From assembly GCF_900114765.1 (NCBI RefSeq), contig NZ_FOUD01000023.1:1-58637 (forward strand): a DNA stretch of 58,637 nucleotides, in the 5' to 3' direction. Origin of the DNA: Halopseudomonas pachastrellae (lineage in GTDB: Bacteria > Pseudomonadota > Gammaproteobacteria > Pseudomonadales > Pseudomonadaceae). This document shows, piece after piece, positions 27,217 through 34,974 of this stretch; within the stretch, counting starts at the first letter, position 1, and each line of letters starts with the position of its first letter. Under the pieces are notes generated by a model. The model was not told the DNA's origin. It ran no database searches and worked only from the letters and a program-made list of their open reading frames with translations. Both the position numbers and the translations under genes were made by a program.

Positions 27217-27888
27217 ATGAACATGCAGGAACACAACACTACCCTTCAACACGCCGGCGTAAGCGAGGCGGAAGTCAGCAAGCTGTTCCGCAACACCTAC
27301 TCGCTGCTGGCTCTGACTCTGGCATTCAGCGCTATCGTGGCCTTTGTGTCCATGAGCCTGAACCTGCCCTACCCCGGCATCATCATTACCCTGGTTGGCT
27401 TCTACGGCCTGCTGTTTCTGACCACCAAACTGCGTAATTCCGGTTGGGGCCTGGTCAGCACTTTCGCTTTCACCGGCTTTTTGGGTTACAGCCTTGGCCC
27501 GATCCTCAACGCCTACCTGTCGCTGCCTAACGGCGGTCAGCTGGTCGCCATGGCGCTGGGCATGACGGCGCTGGTGTTCTTTGGCCTGTCGGCGTATGCC
27601 ATTCTGAGCCGCAAGGACTTCAGCTTCCTGTCCGGCTTTATCATGGCAGGCTGTATCGTACTGATGTGCGCTGTTGTAGCGAGCTTCTTCATTCAGATGA
27701 GCGGCCTGCAACTGGCTATCTCCGCGGGCTTTGTACTGTTCTCCTCTGCGGTGATCCTGTACCAGACCAGCGCCATCATCCACGGTGGTGAAGACAACTA
27801 CATCATGGCGACCATTACCCTGTTCGTCTCCATCTACAACCTGTTCCTCAGCCTGCTGCAACTGCTGGGTATCTTCAGCGACGACTGA
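27217..27888 (+). CDS. yccA: Bax inhibitor-1/YccA family inner-membrane protein
   Basis: A 223-residue protein with seven hydrophobic helices and the family's ending, [13 protein letters not shown]. After a short polar N terminus ([20 protein letters not shown]) comes [18 protein letters not shown]. In E. coli, YccA is a substrate and modulator of the membrane protease FtsH; eukaryotic relatives are calcium leak channels. ATG at 27217 with AGGAG 7 bp upstream. The upstream 190 bp holds its promoter and separates it from tRNA-Ser. It has its own terminator before tusD. Confidence 0.93.
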   Translation: MNMQEHNTTLQHAGVSEAEVSKLFRNTYSLLALTLAFSAIVAFVSMSLNLPYPGIIITLVGFYGLLFLTTKLRNSGWGLVSTFAFTGFLGYSLGPILNAYLSLPNGGQLVAMALGMTALVFFGLSAYAILSRKDFSFLSGFIMAGCIVLMCAVVASFFIQMSGLQLAISAGFVLFSSAVILYQTSAIIHGGEDNYIMATITLFVSIYNLFLSLLQLLGIFSDD

Positions 27889-27910
27889 TCGAAAGCGCTG
27901 CGTTATACTC

Positions 27911-27939
27911 AATGGCCCACCTTTTGGTGGGCCATTTTC
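27911..27939 (+). terminator. Rho-independent terminator after yccA
   Basis: AATGGCCCACC and GGTGGGCCATT form an 11-bp stem with a TTTT loop, followed by TTCG. It lies 23 bp past the yccA stop and just before tusD. Confidence 0.88.
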
Positions 27940-27957
27940 GTTTGTGAGTTCGACACC

Positions 27958-28347
27958 ATGAAGTTTGCCATTGCCCTGCTGGCCGGTCCGCAGGATCCGG
28001 CGGCGCGTAGTGCCCTCAAATTCGCCGAGGCCGTGCTGGCTGGTGGACACCAGATCAGCCGCCTTTTCTTTTACCGTGATGCCGTGCACCTGGCCTCCAC
28101 GCTGGGTGTGCAGCCGCAGGATGAGTGCGATTTGGCCCAGCGCTGGCGGGCCTTTATCGAAAATAACCAACTCGACGCCGTGGTCTGCATTGCCGCAGCG
28201 CTGCGCCGTGGCGTGCTGAATGAGGCCGAGGCGGATCGCTGGGAACGCCCTGTCGCCAATACCGGCGAGCCCTGGGCGTTGTCGGGGCTGGGACAATGGG
28301 TCGATGCGTTGCAAACCGCAGACCGGGCGGTGACCTTTGGCACCTGA
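27958..28347 (+). CDS. tusD: Sulfurtransferase subunit TusD
   Basis: Subunit of the TusBCD complex, which accepts persulfide sulfur from TusA and hands it to TusE for 2-thiolation of U34 in tRNA-Lys, -Glu and -Gln. The 129-residue product has the DsrE-like fold start MKFAIALLAGPQD and the active-site Cys, C77 in AVVCIAAALRRG. It is the first gene of a four-gene operon with overlapping ends; tusC starts 11 bp before its stop. Confidence 0.95.
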   Translation: MKFAIALLAGPQDPAARSALKFAEAVLAGGHQISRLFFYRDAVHLASTLGVQPQDECDLAQRWRAFIENNQLDAVVCIAAALRRGVLNEAEADRWERPVANTGEPWALSGLGQWVDALQTADRAVTFGT

Positions 28348-28702
28348 GCTAAGAAGTTTGCTGGTTATCAGTCGCCAGCCTCCCACTGCACTGGCCGCGC
28401 GTGAAGCGCTGGACCTGGCGCTGGCGGCTGCCGCCTTCGGCGTACCGGTGAGCATGCTGTTCATGGATGCCGGCGTGCTGCAGCTGCTGCCGGGTCAGGA
28501 ATCGGCGCTGATTGAGCAGAAGCCGCTGGCAGCGAATCTGCAAGCCTTGCCCATGTTCGGCGTTGAAGATGTCTACGTTTGCCACCACTCGCTGGCAGAA
28601 CGCGGCTTGCAGCCCGGCCGCTTTCTGCTGACAGCCAAGGCGGTGGACAGTGCCGAGATTGCCAGCCTGCTGGAGCATCATGATCAGGTGGTGACCCTAT
28701 GA
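28337..28702 (+). CDS. tusC: Sulfurtransferase complex subunit TusC
   Basis: Structural subunit of TusBCD. The 121-residue product starts, by alignment with the family, close to RSLLVISRQPP, so a TTG at 28337 overlapping the end of tusD is taken as the start; no ATG is available nearby. A second in-frame TTG at 28358 would be slightly too short. It has the DsrF-type fold with ALDLALAAAAFGVPVSMLF and ends overlapping tusB by ATGA. Confidence 0.9.
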   Translation: MAPELRSLLVISRQPPTALAAREALDLALAAAAFGVPVSMLFMDAGVLQLLPGQESALIEQKPLAANLQALPMFGVEDVYVCHHSLAERGLQPGRFLLTAKAVDSAEIASLLEHHDQVVTL

Positions 28703-29010
28703 GCTCAACCATGTTGCATATCCTGCGGCACGCGCCGCAGGACGACACCCACTTTGCCAGCAGCCTGCGCGTGATGGGGCCGCATCAGGGGCTGCTGCTG
28801 ATTGAGGATGCCGTGTACGCCCTGCTGCCGCGCACCAGCTCGGCCAACGCAATGCAGCTGCTGCCGGGCAGTGTCGGCCTCTATGCGCTGGAGAGCGACG
28901 TGCAGGCGCGCGGGTTGCCGATTGATGACCTGCCGCGCCGGGTAATGCTGATCGACTATCCGCAGATGGTGGAGTTGTGCATCAGCCACGACAAGGTACT
29001 CAGCTGGTGA
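28699..29010 (+). CDS. tusB: Sulfurtransferase complex subunit TusB
   Basis: The 103-residue DsrH-like subunit of TusBCD. MLHILRHAPQDDT and LLLIEDAVYALLP match the family. Its ATG overlaps the tusC stop, and its TGA overlaps the GTG of tusE, so all four tus genes are translationally linked. Confidence 0.94.
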   Translation: MSSTMLHILRHAPQDDTHFASSLRVMGPHQGLLLIEDAVYALLPRTSSANAMQLLPGSVGLYALESDVQARGLPIDDLPRRVMLIDYPQMVELCISHDKVLSW

Positions 29011-29345
29011 GCCAGTCAATGCAGGTAGACGGACGCGAAATCGCGCTGGATAAGGAAGGTTTTTTGCAGTCGCTGGACGACTGGTCCGAGGCGGTTGCAG
29101 CAGAGCTGGCCCTGCGCGAGGGTATCGAGCTGACACCGCAGCACATGGAGGTTATTCATCTGCTGCGCAGCTTCTATCAGACCTATCAGCTTTCCCCCGC
29201 CATGCGTCCGCTGGTCAAGTATGTTGGCCAGCATTTGGGCAAGGACAAGGGCTCCAGCATGTATCTGCTGGGCCTGTTTCCGGGCAGCCCGGCCAAACTG
29301 GGCAGCAAGCTGGCGGGCTTGCCCAAGCCCGACAACTGCCTGTAA
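29007..29345 (+). CDS. tusE: Sulfur carrier TusE (DsrC-like)
   Basis: Accepts sulfur from TusD and delivers it to MnmA on the tRNA. The 112-residue product has the DsrC fold with QLSPAMRPLVKYVGQHLG and the invariant penultimate cysteine, C111 in PKPDNCL. The GTG at 29007 overlaps the tusB stop; the in-frame ATG at 29019 (SMQVDGREI) is an alternative closer to the family's usual beginning. Of DsrC's two C-terminal cysteines it keeps only the last, as expected for a tRNA-thiolation TusE. Confidence 0.94.
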   Translation: MSQSMQVDGREIALDKEGFLQSLDDWSEAVAAELALREGIELTPQHMEVIHLLRSFYQTYQLSPAMRPLVKYVGQHLGKDKGSSMYLLGLFPGSPAKLGSKLAGLPKPDNCL

Positions 29346-29351
29346 GACAAT

Positions 29352-31301
29352 TCAGTCGCTTTGCAGCGTTGCCAGCACCACCAGTTGATCTCCCTCGCCC
29401 AGGCGCATGGGCTTGTCCCGGGCCGGGTTTAGTTGCAGGCGACGCCCTTCTGCATCGGCCTTGGCGCGGTAGATGCCCAGCGCTGTGTCGCCCTGCAAGG
29501 CGACCACCGCTTCCAGATCCGCGAAGGTCGTGACGCTTTGCATCGGATAGTCCTGCATATCCCGGAATACCAGCTCGGGCCCGCCGGTTGTCAGCAGGTG
29601 CTCAAACATCAACCCCAGTTCTCTGCGTTGGGCTATCTGCGCCATCAAGTGGCTGAGAATGGTTGGGCCTACGATGGTCTCGCCACGTTTGCGCACCACC
29701 AGCGCCTCGTTGGCCGGATCGCTCAGCTCCAGCAGCAGTTGCGGCCGCTGGGTACGCTCACGCAGCAGTTCGTCCACGATCAGATAACCAACCATGGCTC
29801 GGGCGTCTGCCTCTTCTCCGGATTCCAGGCGGTCCGAGGAGATCAGCAGGATGGAGTCAAAGCGCTGCTCTATCAGCCCACGCAGGGCCCCTTCCACCAT
29901 GTAGTCAGCCTGGCTGTGGTGGCACTCAACGCGCGCGGTATCCGGGCTGTAGGCTTGAATTGCGGCAATACGCTCGGCCGGGTCCAGCACCGACACCATG
30001 TGGACATCAAAGCGGAAGTCACTGTAACCGGCCAGCTCATGGATCAGGGCCGGCACGCGGCGGCTCCAGCCCAGGATCAGCAGGCGTCGCAAGCCGCCTG
30101 CCTGGCGCTGTGGGCTGACCGGCGGGCGCTGCAGTGGGCGCAAAGGCGTACTCGATTCAGCCACAGGTTCGGCATGAGCGTAATCCCTTGCCAGCATAAC
30201 CACCTTGTCGCCGGCCCGGATGACCTCCGCGCTGGGGGCGTTCAGCCAGGTTTGCCAACTGCCGCCGTCAGGGCGCATGAGACCGCAGACGATGGCTTCC
30301 GGCGCACGGCTGCCGATATCGGCCAGGGTCATGCCCACGCAGTTGTCGGTAGAGCGAATGTAGAACTCGTTGCCGTCGTACACGGTCAGCACCTCACCGA
30401 ACAGCTCGGGCAGACCGGGGTGGATGATCGATTGGGCAAATAGCCGGCTAACCAGCGCGTCGCTCGCCAGCACTTCCAGTGGGCCGGAATAGGCGCGCTG
30501 CATGACGGTAAGCTTGCGCCGATCATCCACCTCCGCAACCACATAGGGCGGTGTGATACCCCGCTGCTGAGCCTGGGCCTGCAGAGTCAGCAACGCCTTG
30601 ATGGTTTCCACGTCGCTGCTGAGCAGCCCGCCGGCCGTCTGCATGCGCCCTGGAATGAGCACCACCGCAGCCTGCAGACAAGCTGCCCGGTCCAGATCCT
30701 CCGGTTGCAACGCAGTGCCCGAGCGCAGAATGATGTTGCCCATGTTGCGGCGAATTAGCGGGATGGCGCGCAGTTCATGCACGTGTTCGGCAGTAACCTC
30801 CTCGGCGAGGATGACCAGTCGCAAGCGCTTGGTCAGGCGCGCCTTGAGCAGGCGCTGGATGCCGCCGTTCACGTCGAGGATTTCCTGCACCAGCGGAATG
30901 GTACGGTTGGTCCAGCCCAGAATGACAATGTGATCGGTTACGGTGACCGGGGTCAGGCCCTGCTCCAGCTTGACCATCATGGCGATCAACCAGCGCGTCA
31001 TGATCGCGACCAGCGCGCCGAGAAACACCACATAGCCGCTTAGAGTCAGGACGGTGGATACGATACGCCGCCAGGTGCCTTCATCATCGCCGAGGTAGCC
31101 CGGGTCGGTCAGGCGCAGAAACGCCCACCAGACCGAGTCGGCGAGATCGCCCTCACCACTGCTGGGGTACACCAGCCAGCCGCCGACCAGCGAGATCAGG
31201 GCGATAAAAGCCGCAACCACCAGCAGCTGATAATGCGCGCCCTTAATGAACTGACGCTCGACCACATACCGCAGGCGGTCAACAAAGGAGAATGGCAACA
31301 T
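29352..31301 (-). CDS. CASTOR/POLLUX-type ion channel with RCK/TrkA-N domains
   Basis: A 649-residue membrane protein resembling the plant nuclear-envelope channels CASTOR and POLLUX. Two transmembrane helices (about 24-46 and 80-104) flank a pore-loop region, FLRLTDPGYLGDDEG (61-75). The rest is two regulatory nucleotide-binding units: HIVILGWTNRTIPL begins the first and LLILGWSRRVPALI the second, each a Rossmann strand-turn-helix like KTN/RCK domains. The selectivity filter differs from the TVGYG of K+ channels, so ion preference is uncertain. Convergent with tusE, 6 bp between stops, and divergent from clsA. Confidence 0.88.
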   Translation of the reverse strand: MLPFSFVDRLRYVVERQFIKGAHYQLLVVAAFIALISLVGGWLVYPSSGEGDLADSVWWAFLRLTDPGYLGDDEGTWRRIVSTVLTLSGYVVFLGALVAIMTRWLIAMMVKLEQGLTPVTVTDHIVILGWTNRTIPLVQEILDVNGGIQRLLKARLTKRLRLVILAEEVTAEHVHELRAIPLIRRNMGNIILRSGTALQPEDLDRAACLQAAVVLIPGRMQTAGGLLSSDVETIKALLTLQAQAQQRGITPPYVVAEVDDRRKLTVMQRAYSGPLEVLASDALVSRLFAQSIIHPGLPELFGEVLTVYDGNEFYIRSTDNCVGMTLADIGSRAPEAIVCGLMRPDGGSWQTWLNAPSAEVIRAGDKVVMLARDYAHAEPVAESSTPLRPLQRPPVSPQRQAGGLRRLLILGWSRRVPALIHELAGYSDFRFDVHMVSVLDPAERIAAIQAYSPDTARVECHHSQADYMVEGALRGLIEQRFDSILLISSDRLESGEEADARAMVGYLIVDELLRERTQRPQLLLELSDPANEALVVRKRGETIVGPTILSHLMAQIAQRRELGLMFEHLLTTGGPELVFRDMQDYPMQSVTTFADLEAVVALQGDTALGIYRAKADAEGRRLQLNPARDKPMRLGEGDQLVVLATLQSD

Positions 31302-31391
31302 GAGGGCTAGGTCTCGCTGGCAATTTCTTAACGGTGGGTTTTCCTGCTAGATTGCGTCTTCGACCCAGCCAGCGCCTATCTGTTCACTGTC

Positions 31392-32834
31392 ATGGACTAT
31401 ATCGAACACATTCTGGGCATCGCCCTGATCGTACTTTACTGGCTTTTTACTGCCGTGGTTACCTTGCGCGTGCTCGGTAAACGTACGCCGGTCAGCGTCA
31501 CGCTGTCGTGGCTGCTGGTTATCTATATTCTGCCGGTTGTTGGCGCCGCCTTGTATCTGATGCTGGGTGAACTCAATCTCGGCCGTCAGCGAGCGCGTCG
31601 CGCGGAGGAGATGGTTGAGCCTTTCCTGAGCAGCATCGCTGAGGACTTTCAGGGCCCAAGGGGTTCGCTGCCCGGTGGCTCGCTGGTGCAGGGCATTCAC
31701 CAGATGCTGCAGCAGCGTCTGGGGCTTGGGGCACTGGGTTACGAGCAGATGAGCTTGCTGGACAATCCAGACGCTATTTTCAGCCGCCTGTGTGACGATG
31801 TTGCCAGTGCCCAGAGTAGTGTTCACCTGGAAACTTACATCTGGTTTCCAGGCGGCCGTGTCGACACCCTGTCCGAGGCGCTGATTGCCGCCGCAGCGCG
31901 TGGCGTCAAGGTATCACTCTTGATTGATCATGCCGGTAGTCGCGCGTTTTTCCGCTCGCCTTGGCGAAAACGGCTGATTGATGCCGGTATCGAAGTCGTG
32001 CCCGCCCTGCCCGTTCGACTCTGGCGTGCACTGGCGCAGCGTATCGACCTGCGTCTGCATCGCAAGCTGGTGGTGATTGACGGGCGCATTGCCTACAGCG
32101 GCTCGATGAATATCGCCGACCCGCGCTTCTTCAAGAAAGAAGCCAAGGTTGGCGAATGGGTGGATATCATGCTGCGCCTTGAAGGGCCTGCTGCGCACGG
32201 CCTGGATAAGGTCTTCGCGTGGGACTGGGAGGTCGAAACCGGCCTGCGCCGCCTGGCGCCTGCTCCCGTCAGTCCGCCCGCTTGCTACAAGTGGCTGTCG
32301 GTATTGCCCTCTGGCCCCGGTACCGGTGGAGACCTGATCGGGCAGGCGGTGCTATCCAGCATCTACCGCGCCAACGACAGCATTACCATCAGCACGCCCT
32401 ACTTTGTACCCTCGGAAGCCATCTTCGACGCGCTCTGCCAGGCCGCGCGCCGCGGCGTGCGCGTCAAGGTGCTGATACCGCAGCGTAACGACTCGCGCAT
32501 GGTCAGCTGGGCCAGTCGCGCCTACTTCGAGCGGCTTTTGCAGTCAGGCGGTGAGATCTACCTCTTTGCGGGCGGCTTGCTGCACACCAAGGCGATGCTG
32601 ATGGATGATCAGTTGGCGCTGGTGGGTAGCGTGAACCTGGACATTCGCAGCCTGCAGCTCAATTTTGAGCTGACTCTGACCCTGTTCTCACCCGAGGCCT
32701 GCGCCAGTATCCGCCGTCTGCTTGACGGCTACCTGCAAGACAGTACGCCGCTGGAGCTGGAACGCTGGAAGCAGCGCTCTCGGGCGGCTCGCGTGCTGGA
32801 GCGGGGCATGTTTTTCCTGAGTCCGTTGCTCTGA
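31392..32834 (+). CDS. clsA: Cardiolipin synthase (ClsA type)
   Basis: Joins two phosphatidylglycerol molecules into cardiolipin and glycerol at the inner membrane. The 480-residue product has two N-terminal membrane helices (about 5-60) and two phospholipase-D HKD motifs: H223/K225/D230 in LHRKLVVID and H398/K400/D405 in LHTKAMLMDD. Length and layout fit ClsA. The start ATG at 31392 lies 90 bp from the divergent channel gene. It uses the product of pgsA, encoded at the left of the window. Confidence 0.95.
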   Translation: MDYIEHILGIALIVLYWLFTAVVTLRVLGKRTPVSVTLSWLLVIYILPVVGAALYLMLGELNLGRQRARRAEEMVEPFLSSIAEDFQGPRGSLPGGSLVQGIHQMLQQRLGLGALGYEQMSLLDNPDAIFSRLCDDVASAQSSVHLETYIWFPGGRVDTLSEALIAAAARGVKVSLLIDHAGSRAFFRSPWRKRLIDAGIEVVPALPVRLWRALAQRIDLRLHRKLVVIDGRIAYSGSMNIADPRFFKKEAKVGEWVDIMLRLEGPAAHGLDKVFAWDWEVETGLRRLAPAPVSPPACYKWLSVLPSGPGTGGDLIGQAVLSSIYRANDSITISTPYFVPSEAIFDALCQAARRGVRVKVLIPQRNDSRMVSWASRAYFERLLQSGGEIYLFAGGLLHTKAMLMDDQLALVGSVNLDIRSLQLNFELTLTLFSPEACASIRRLLDGYLQDSTPLELERWKQRSRAARVLERGMFFLSPLL

Positions 32835-32911
32835 GCTGATTGGTTGCTGGCGTGGGTAGCGCCATTTGTCATTACAAAAAGAAAGGACTTGCAATCGGTG
32901 CTGCGATAGCT

Positions 32912-32927
32912 AAACTCAAATGAGTTT
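32912..32927. promoter_or_regulatory. Inverted repeat upstream of the small periplasmic gene
   Basis: AAACTC and GAGTTT enclose AAAT, in AT-rich DNA 22 bp before the ATG at 32950, overlapping the place where a -10 region would lie. It may be an operator. A distant resemblance to iron-box spacing is too weak to name a regulator. Confidence 0.35.
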
Positions 32928-32949
32928 GATTATCACTTGCGAGATTGCA

Positions 32950-33321
32950 ATGAAAGTCTACCTGGTCCCCGTCAGTCTCACTGTCAGCATGATGAGCCCC
33001 GCTGTGCTGGCAACCCAACACCCCGCTCCACAGCACACCCATGCGCGACAAAGCGCCGTGGTGCAACTGCAGGAACACAGTCGCTCACTTGCCGAGTTGC
33101 TGCAGCAGCCGGTAGACAGTCAGGCGTTGCATCAGCTTGAGGAGCTGAGTTACCAGCTCGAGGGCGACCTCCTGGCCCTGGGCAGCGCCTGGGCAAGAGT
33201 TGCTGAGCCGCTGGAGTCGCTGCATCAGGCGGTAGAACTGGGTGACCCGGACGCCGCCCAGCGCCATGCCCGGGGCTATCTTGAAGCGATGAACAACTGG
33301 CAGAGCGGTAGTCTGAGTTAA
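32950..33321 (+). CDS. Small periplasmic helical protein (123 aa)
   Basis: Not assigned to a named family. A signal peptide (MKVYLVPVSLTVSMMSPAVLA) is followed by a His/Gln-rich stretch (TQHPAPQHTHAR) and then two to three amphipathic helices, with EHSRSLAELLQQPVDSQAL and LEELSYQLEGDLLAL, suggesting a small helical bundle. The ATG at 32950 begins the signal peptide; the earlier in-frame ATG at 32920 would precede it with polar residues. The histidines might bind metal. It stands between clsA and the convergent ClsC-like gene. Confidence 0.7.
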   Translation: MKVYLVPVSLTVSMMSPAVLATQHPAPQHTHARQSAVVQLQEHSRSLAELLQQPVDSQALHQLEELSYQLEGDLLALGSAWARVAEPLESLHQAVELGDPDAAQRHARGYLEAMNNWQSGSLS

Positions 33322-33386
33322 TCAGTGCGCCCTGAAGCCCAGCCCGCCGGCAGCTGCAGGCGGGTGAGCGAAAGCGCCGCAGAACG

Positions 33387-34913
33387 CTAGAGCTGGCTGG
33401 CAATGGGCAGCCAGCCCAATGTCCAGCTCATGAACCGGCGGAACCGGCTGGCATCAGGTTCGGTGTCCCAGGTTTCACCCTCAGCCTGCCAGCGCATATC
33501 CCCCTGCTCGTCCAGGCTGAGCTCAAAGGCGTAGTCTTCGGACGTCCAGCGCTGGAACAGCTCAACCATTTCCTGGGCCAACTCTTCGTTTTCGATCAGA
33601 ACGCCAACCTCGGTGTTGAGCTTGATCGAGCGTGGGTCCAGGTTGACCGAGCCAACAAAGGCCGATTTGCGATCAAAGACAAAGGTCTTGGCGTGCAAAC
33701 TGGCCAAGGACTCGCCGAGGAACGGGCTGGCCCTTTCTTGCTGGCCGGCAATGGGCCGCAGCTCCCACATCTTCACTCCGCCTTCGAGCAGCGGCACCCG
33801 TGAGCGCGCGTAGCCGCTATGCACGGCGAGCACGTCGGTGGTGGCCAGCGAGTTGGTCAGCACAGAGATGTCCACTCCACGCTCGTGCAGCTTGAGCAGC
33901 AAGCGCTCGCCCGGCTCACGCGGCACGAAATAGGCTGAGGTCAGCAGCAGCTCTTCTTCGGTTTGCAGGATGGGTTCGGCCAATGCGCGGCCCAGAAACG
34001 CAACCTCATTGCCGTCGCCGTGCGGATCCGACTTGGACGGATCATCGTAGAACCAGGTCGCCTTGCCCCAGTGCCAATTCAAGCTGGAGCCATCCATTTT
34101 GGTGAGAAAGCGCGAGCGCTCGACGGCGCGCACGTAGGGGTTGCTTGCTGCAGCACGCATGCTTGAGCCCAGGCGTGCGCGTAGCGCCGCCAGATCATCG
34201 GCATGTGATGCGTCGGCCATAACGTTGATCGGAATCGCTATACCGCTGTTCCAGAAGTTATCAAAACTGTCCGAGGCATCGTTGCTGATCGGGCCTATGC
34301 CGATAACATCAACGTCCTGAAAGTCGACGTCGGTCAGTGCGAAGTATTCGTCACCGATGTTGCGCCCGCCGGTAATCAGCGCCTGGTTGTCGGCCACAAT
34401 CAACTTGTTGTGCATACGATAGTTGATGCGCCCGAACTCGCCGAGCTTGCTGAACACTTTCAGCCACTCGCTGCGCAGGCTCAGCGGGTTGTAAAGGCGC
34501 ACCTCGATATTGGGGTGAATATCCACCGTGGAAACCCTGCTATCTTCCAGCTCGGCGCCGACATCATCAATCAGCAAACGCACTCGCACGCCGCGATCGG
34601 CAGCCTTGAGCAGGTGCTCGGTAATCAGTCCACCCGTTACATCGGTGTTGTAGATATAGTACTGGATATCCAGGCTTTGCTCGGCCATGTCGATCAGCCG
34701 AATACGCGCGGCCAGCGCATCGGCGCCGTTGTGCAAAAGTATAAAGCCCGACTCCCCACCGCTGTCTGCCTGCCTGGCGCTGACATAACGACTCAGCGTC
34801 GTGTTGTCATCGCTTGGCAGGTGATAGCTCGGCAGTTCCTTGTGACTATGGCCTGCGGTGGCGCAGCCAACGATCAGTGTGGTCAAGCCGATCAGAAGTA
34901 GCGGTCGCAACAT
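33387..34913 (-). CDS. Phospholipase-D family lipoprotein, ClsC-like cardiolipin synthase
   Basis: A 508-residue lipoprotein (lipobox LIVGC, lipidated C17). It carries two HKD motifs: H168/K170/D175 in MHNKLIVAD and H407/K409/D414 in LHAKTFVFD. Homologues such as ClsC (YmdC) make cardiolipin from phosphatidylglycerol and phosphatidylethanolamine. Unlike clsA, it has no membrane helices beyond the lipid anchor, so it acts on the periplasmic side. AAGGA lies 7 bp before the ATG. It lies 61 bp after the large ankyrin lipoprotein gene on the same strand and may be the last gene of the TonB operon. Confidence 0.9.
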   Translation of the reverse strand: MLRPLLLIGLTTLIVGCATAGHSHKELPSYHLPSDDNTTLSRYVSARQADSGGESGFILLHNGADALAARIRLIDMAEQSLDIQYYIYNTDVTGGLITEHLLKAADRGVRVRLLIDDVGAELEDSRVSTVDIHPNIEVRLYNPLSLRSEWLKVFSKLGEFGRINYRMHNKLIVADNQALITGGRNIGDEYFALTDVDFQDVDVIGIGPISNDASDSFDNFWNSGIAIPINVMADASHADDLAALRARLGSSMRAAASNPYVRAVERSRFLTKMDGSSLNWHWGKATWFYDDPSKSDPHGDGNEVAFLGRALAEPILQTEEELLLTSAYFVPREPGERLLLKLHERGVDISVLTNSLATTDVLAVHSGYARSRVPLLEGGVKMWELRPIAGQQERASPFLGESLASLHAKTFVFDRKSAFVGSVNLDPRSIKLNTEVGVLIENEELAQEMVELFQRWTSEDYAFELSLDEQGDMRWQAEGETWDTEPDASRFRRFMSWTLGWLPIASQL

Positions 34914-34974
34914 GCGTATGTCCTTATCGAGGGCCCGGTAGCCCGCTTCGCTACCGGGTCATGGCTTGGCCTGG

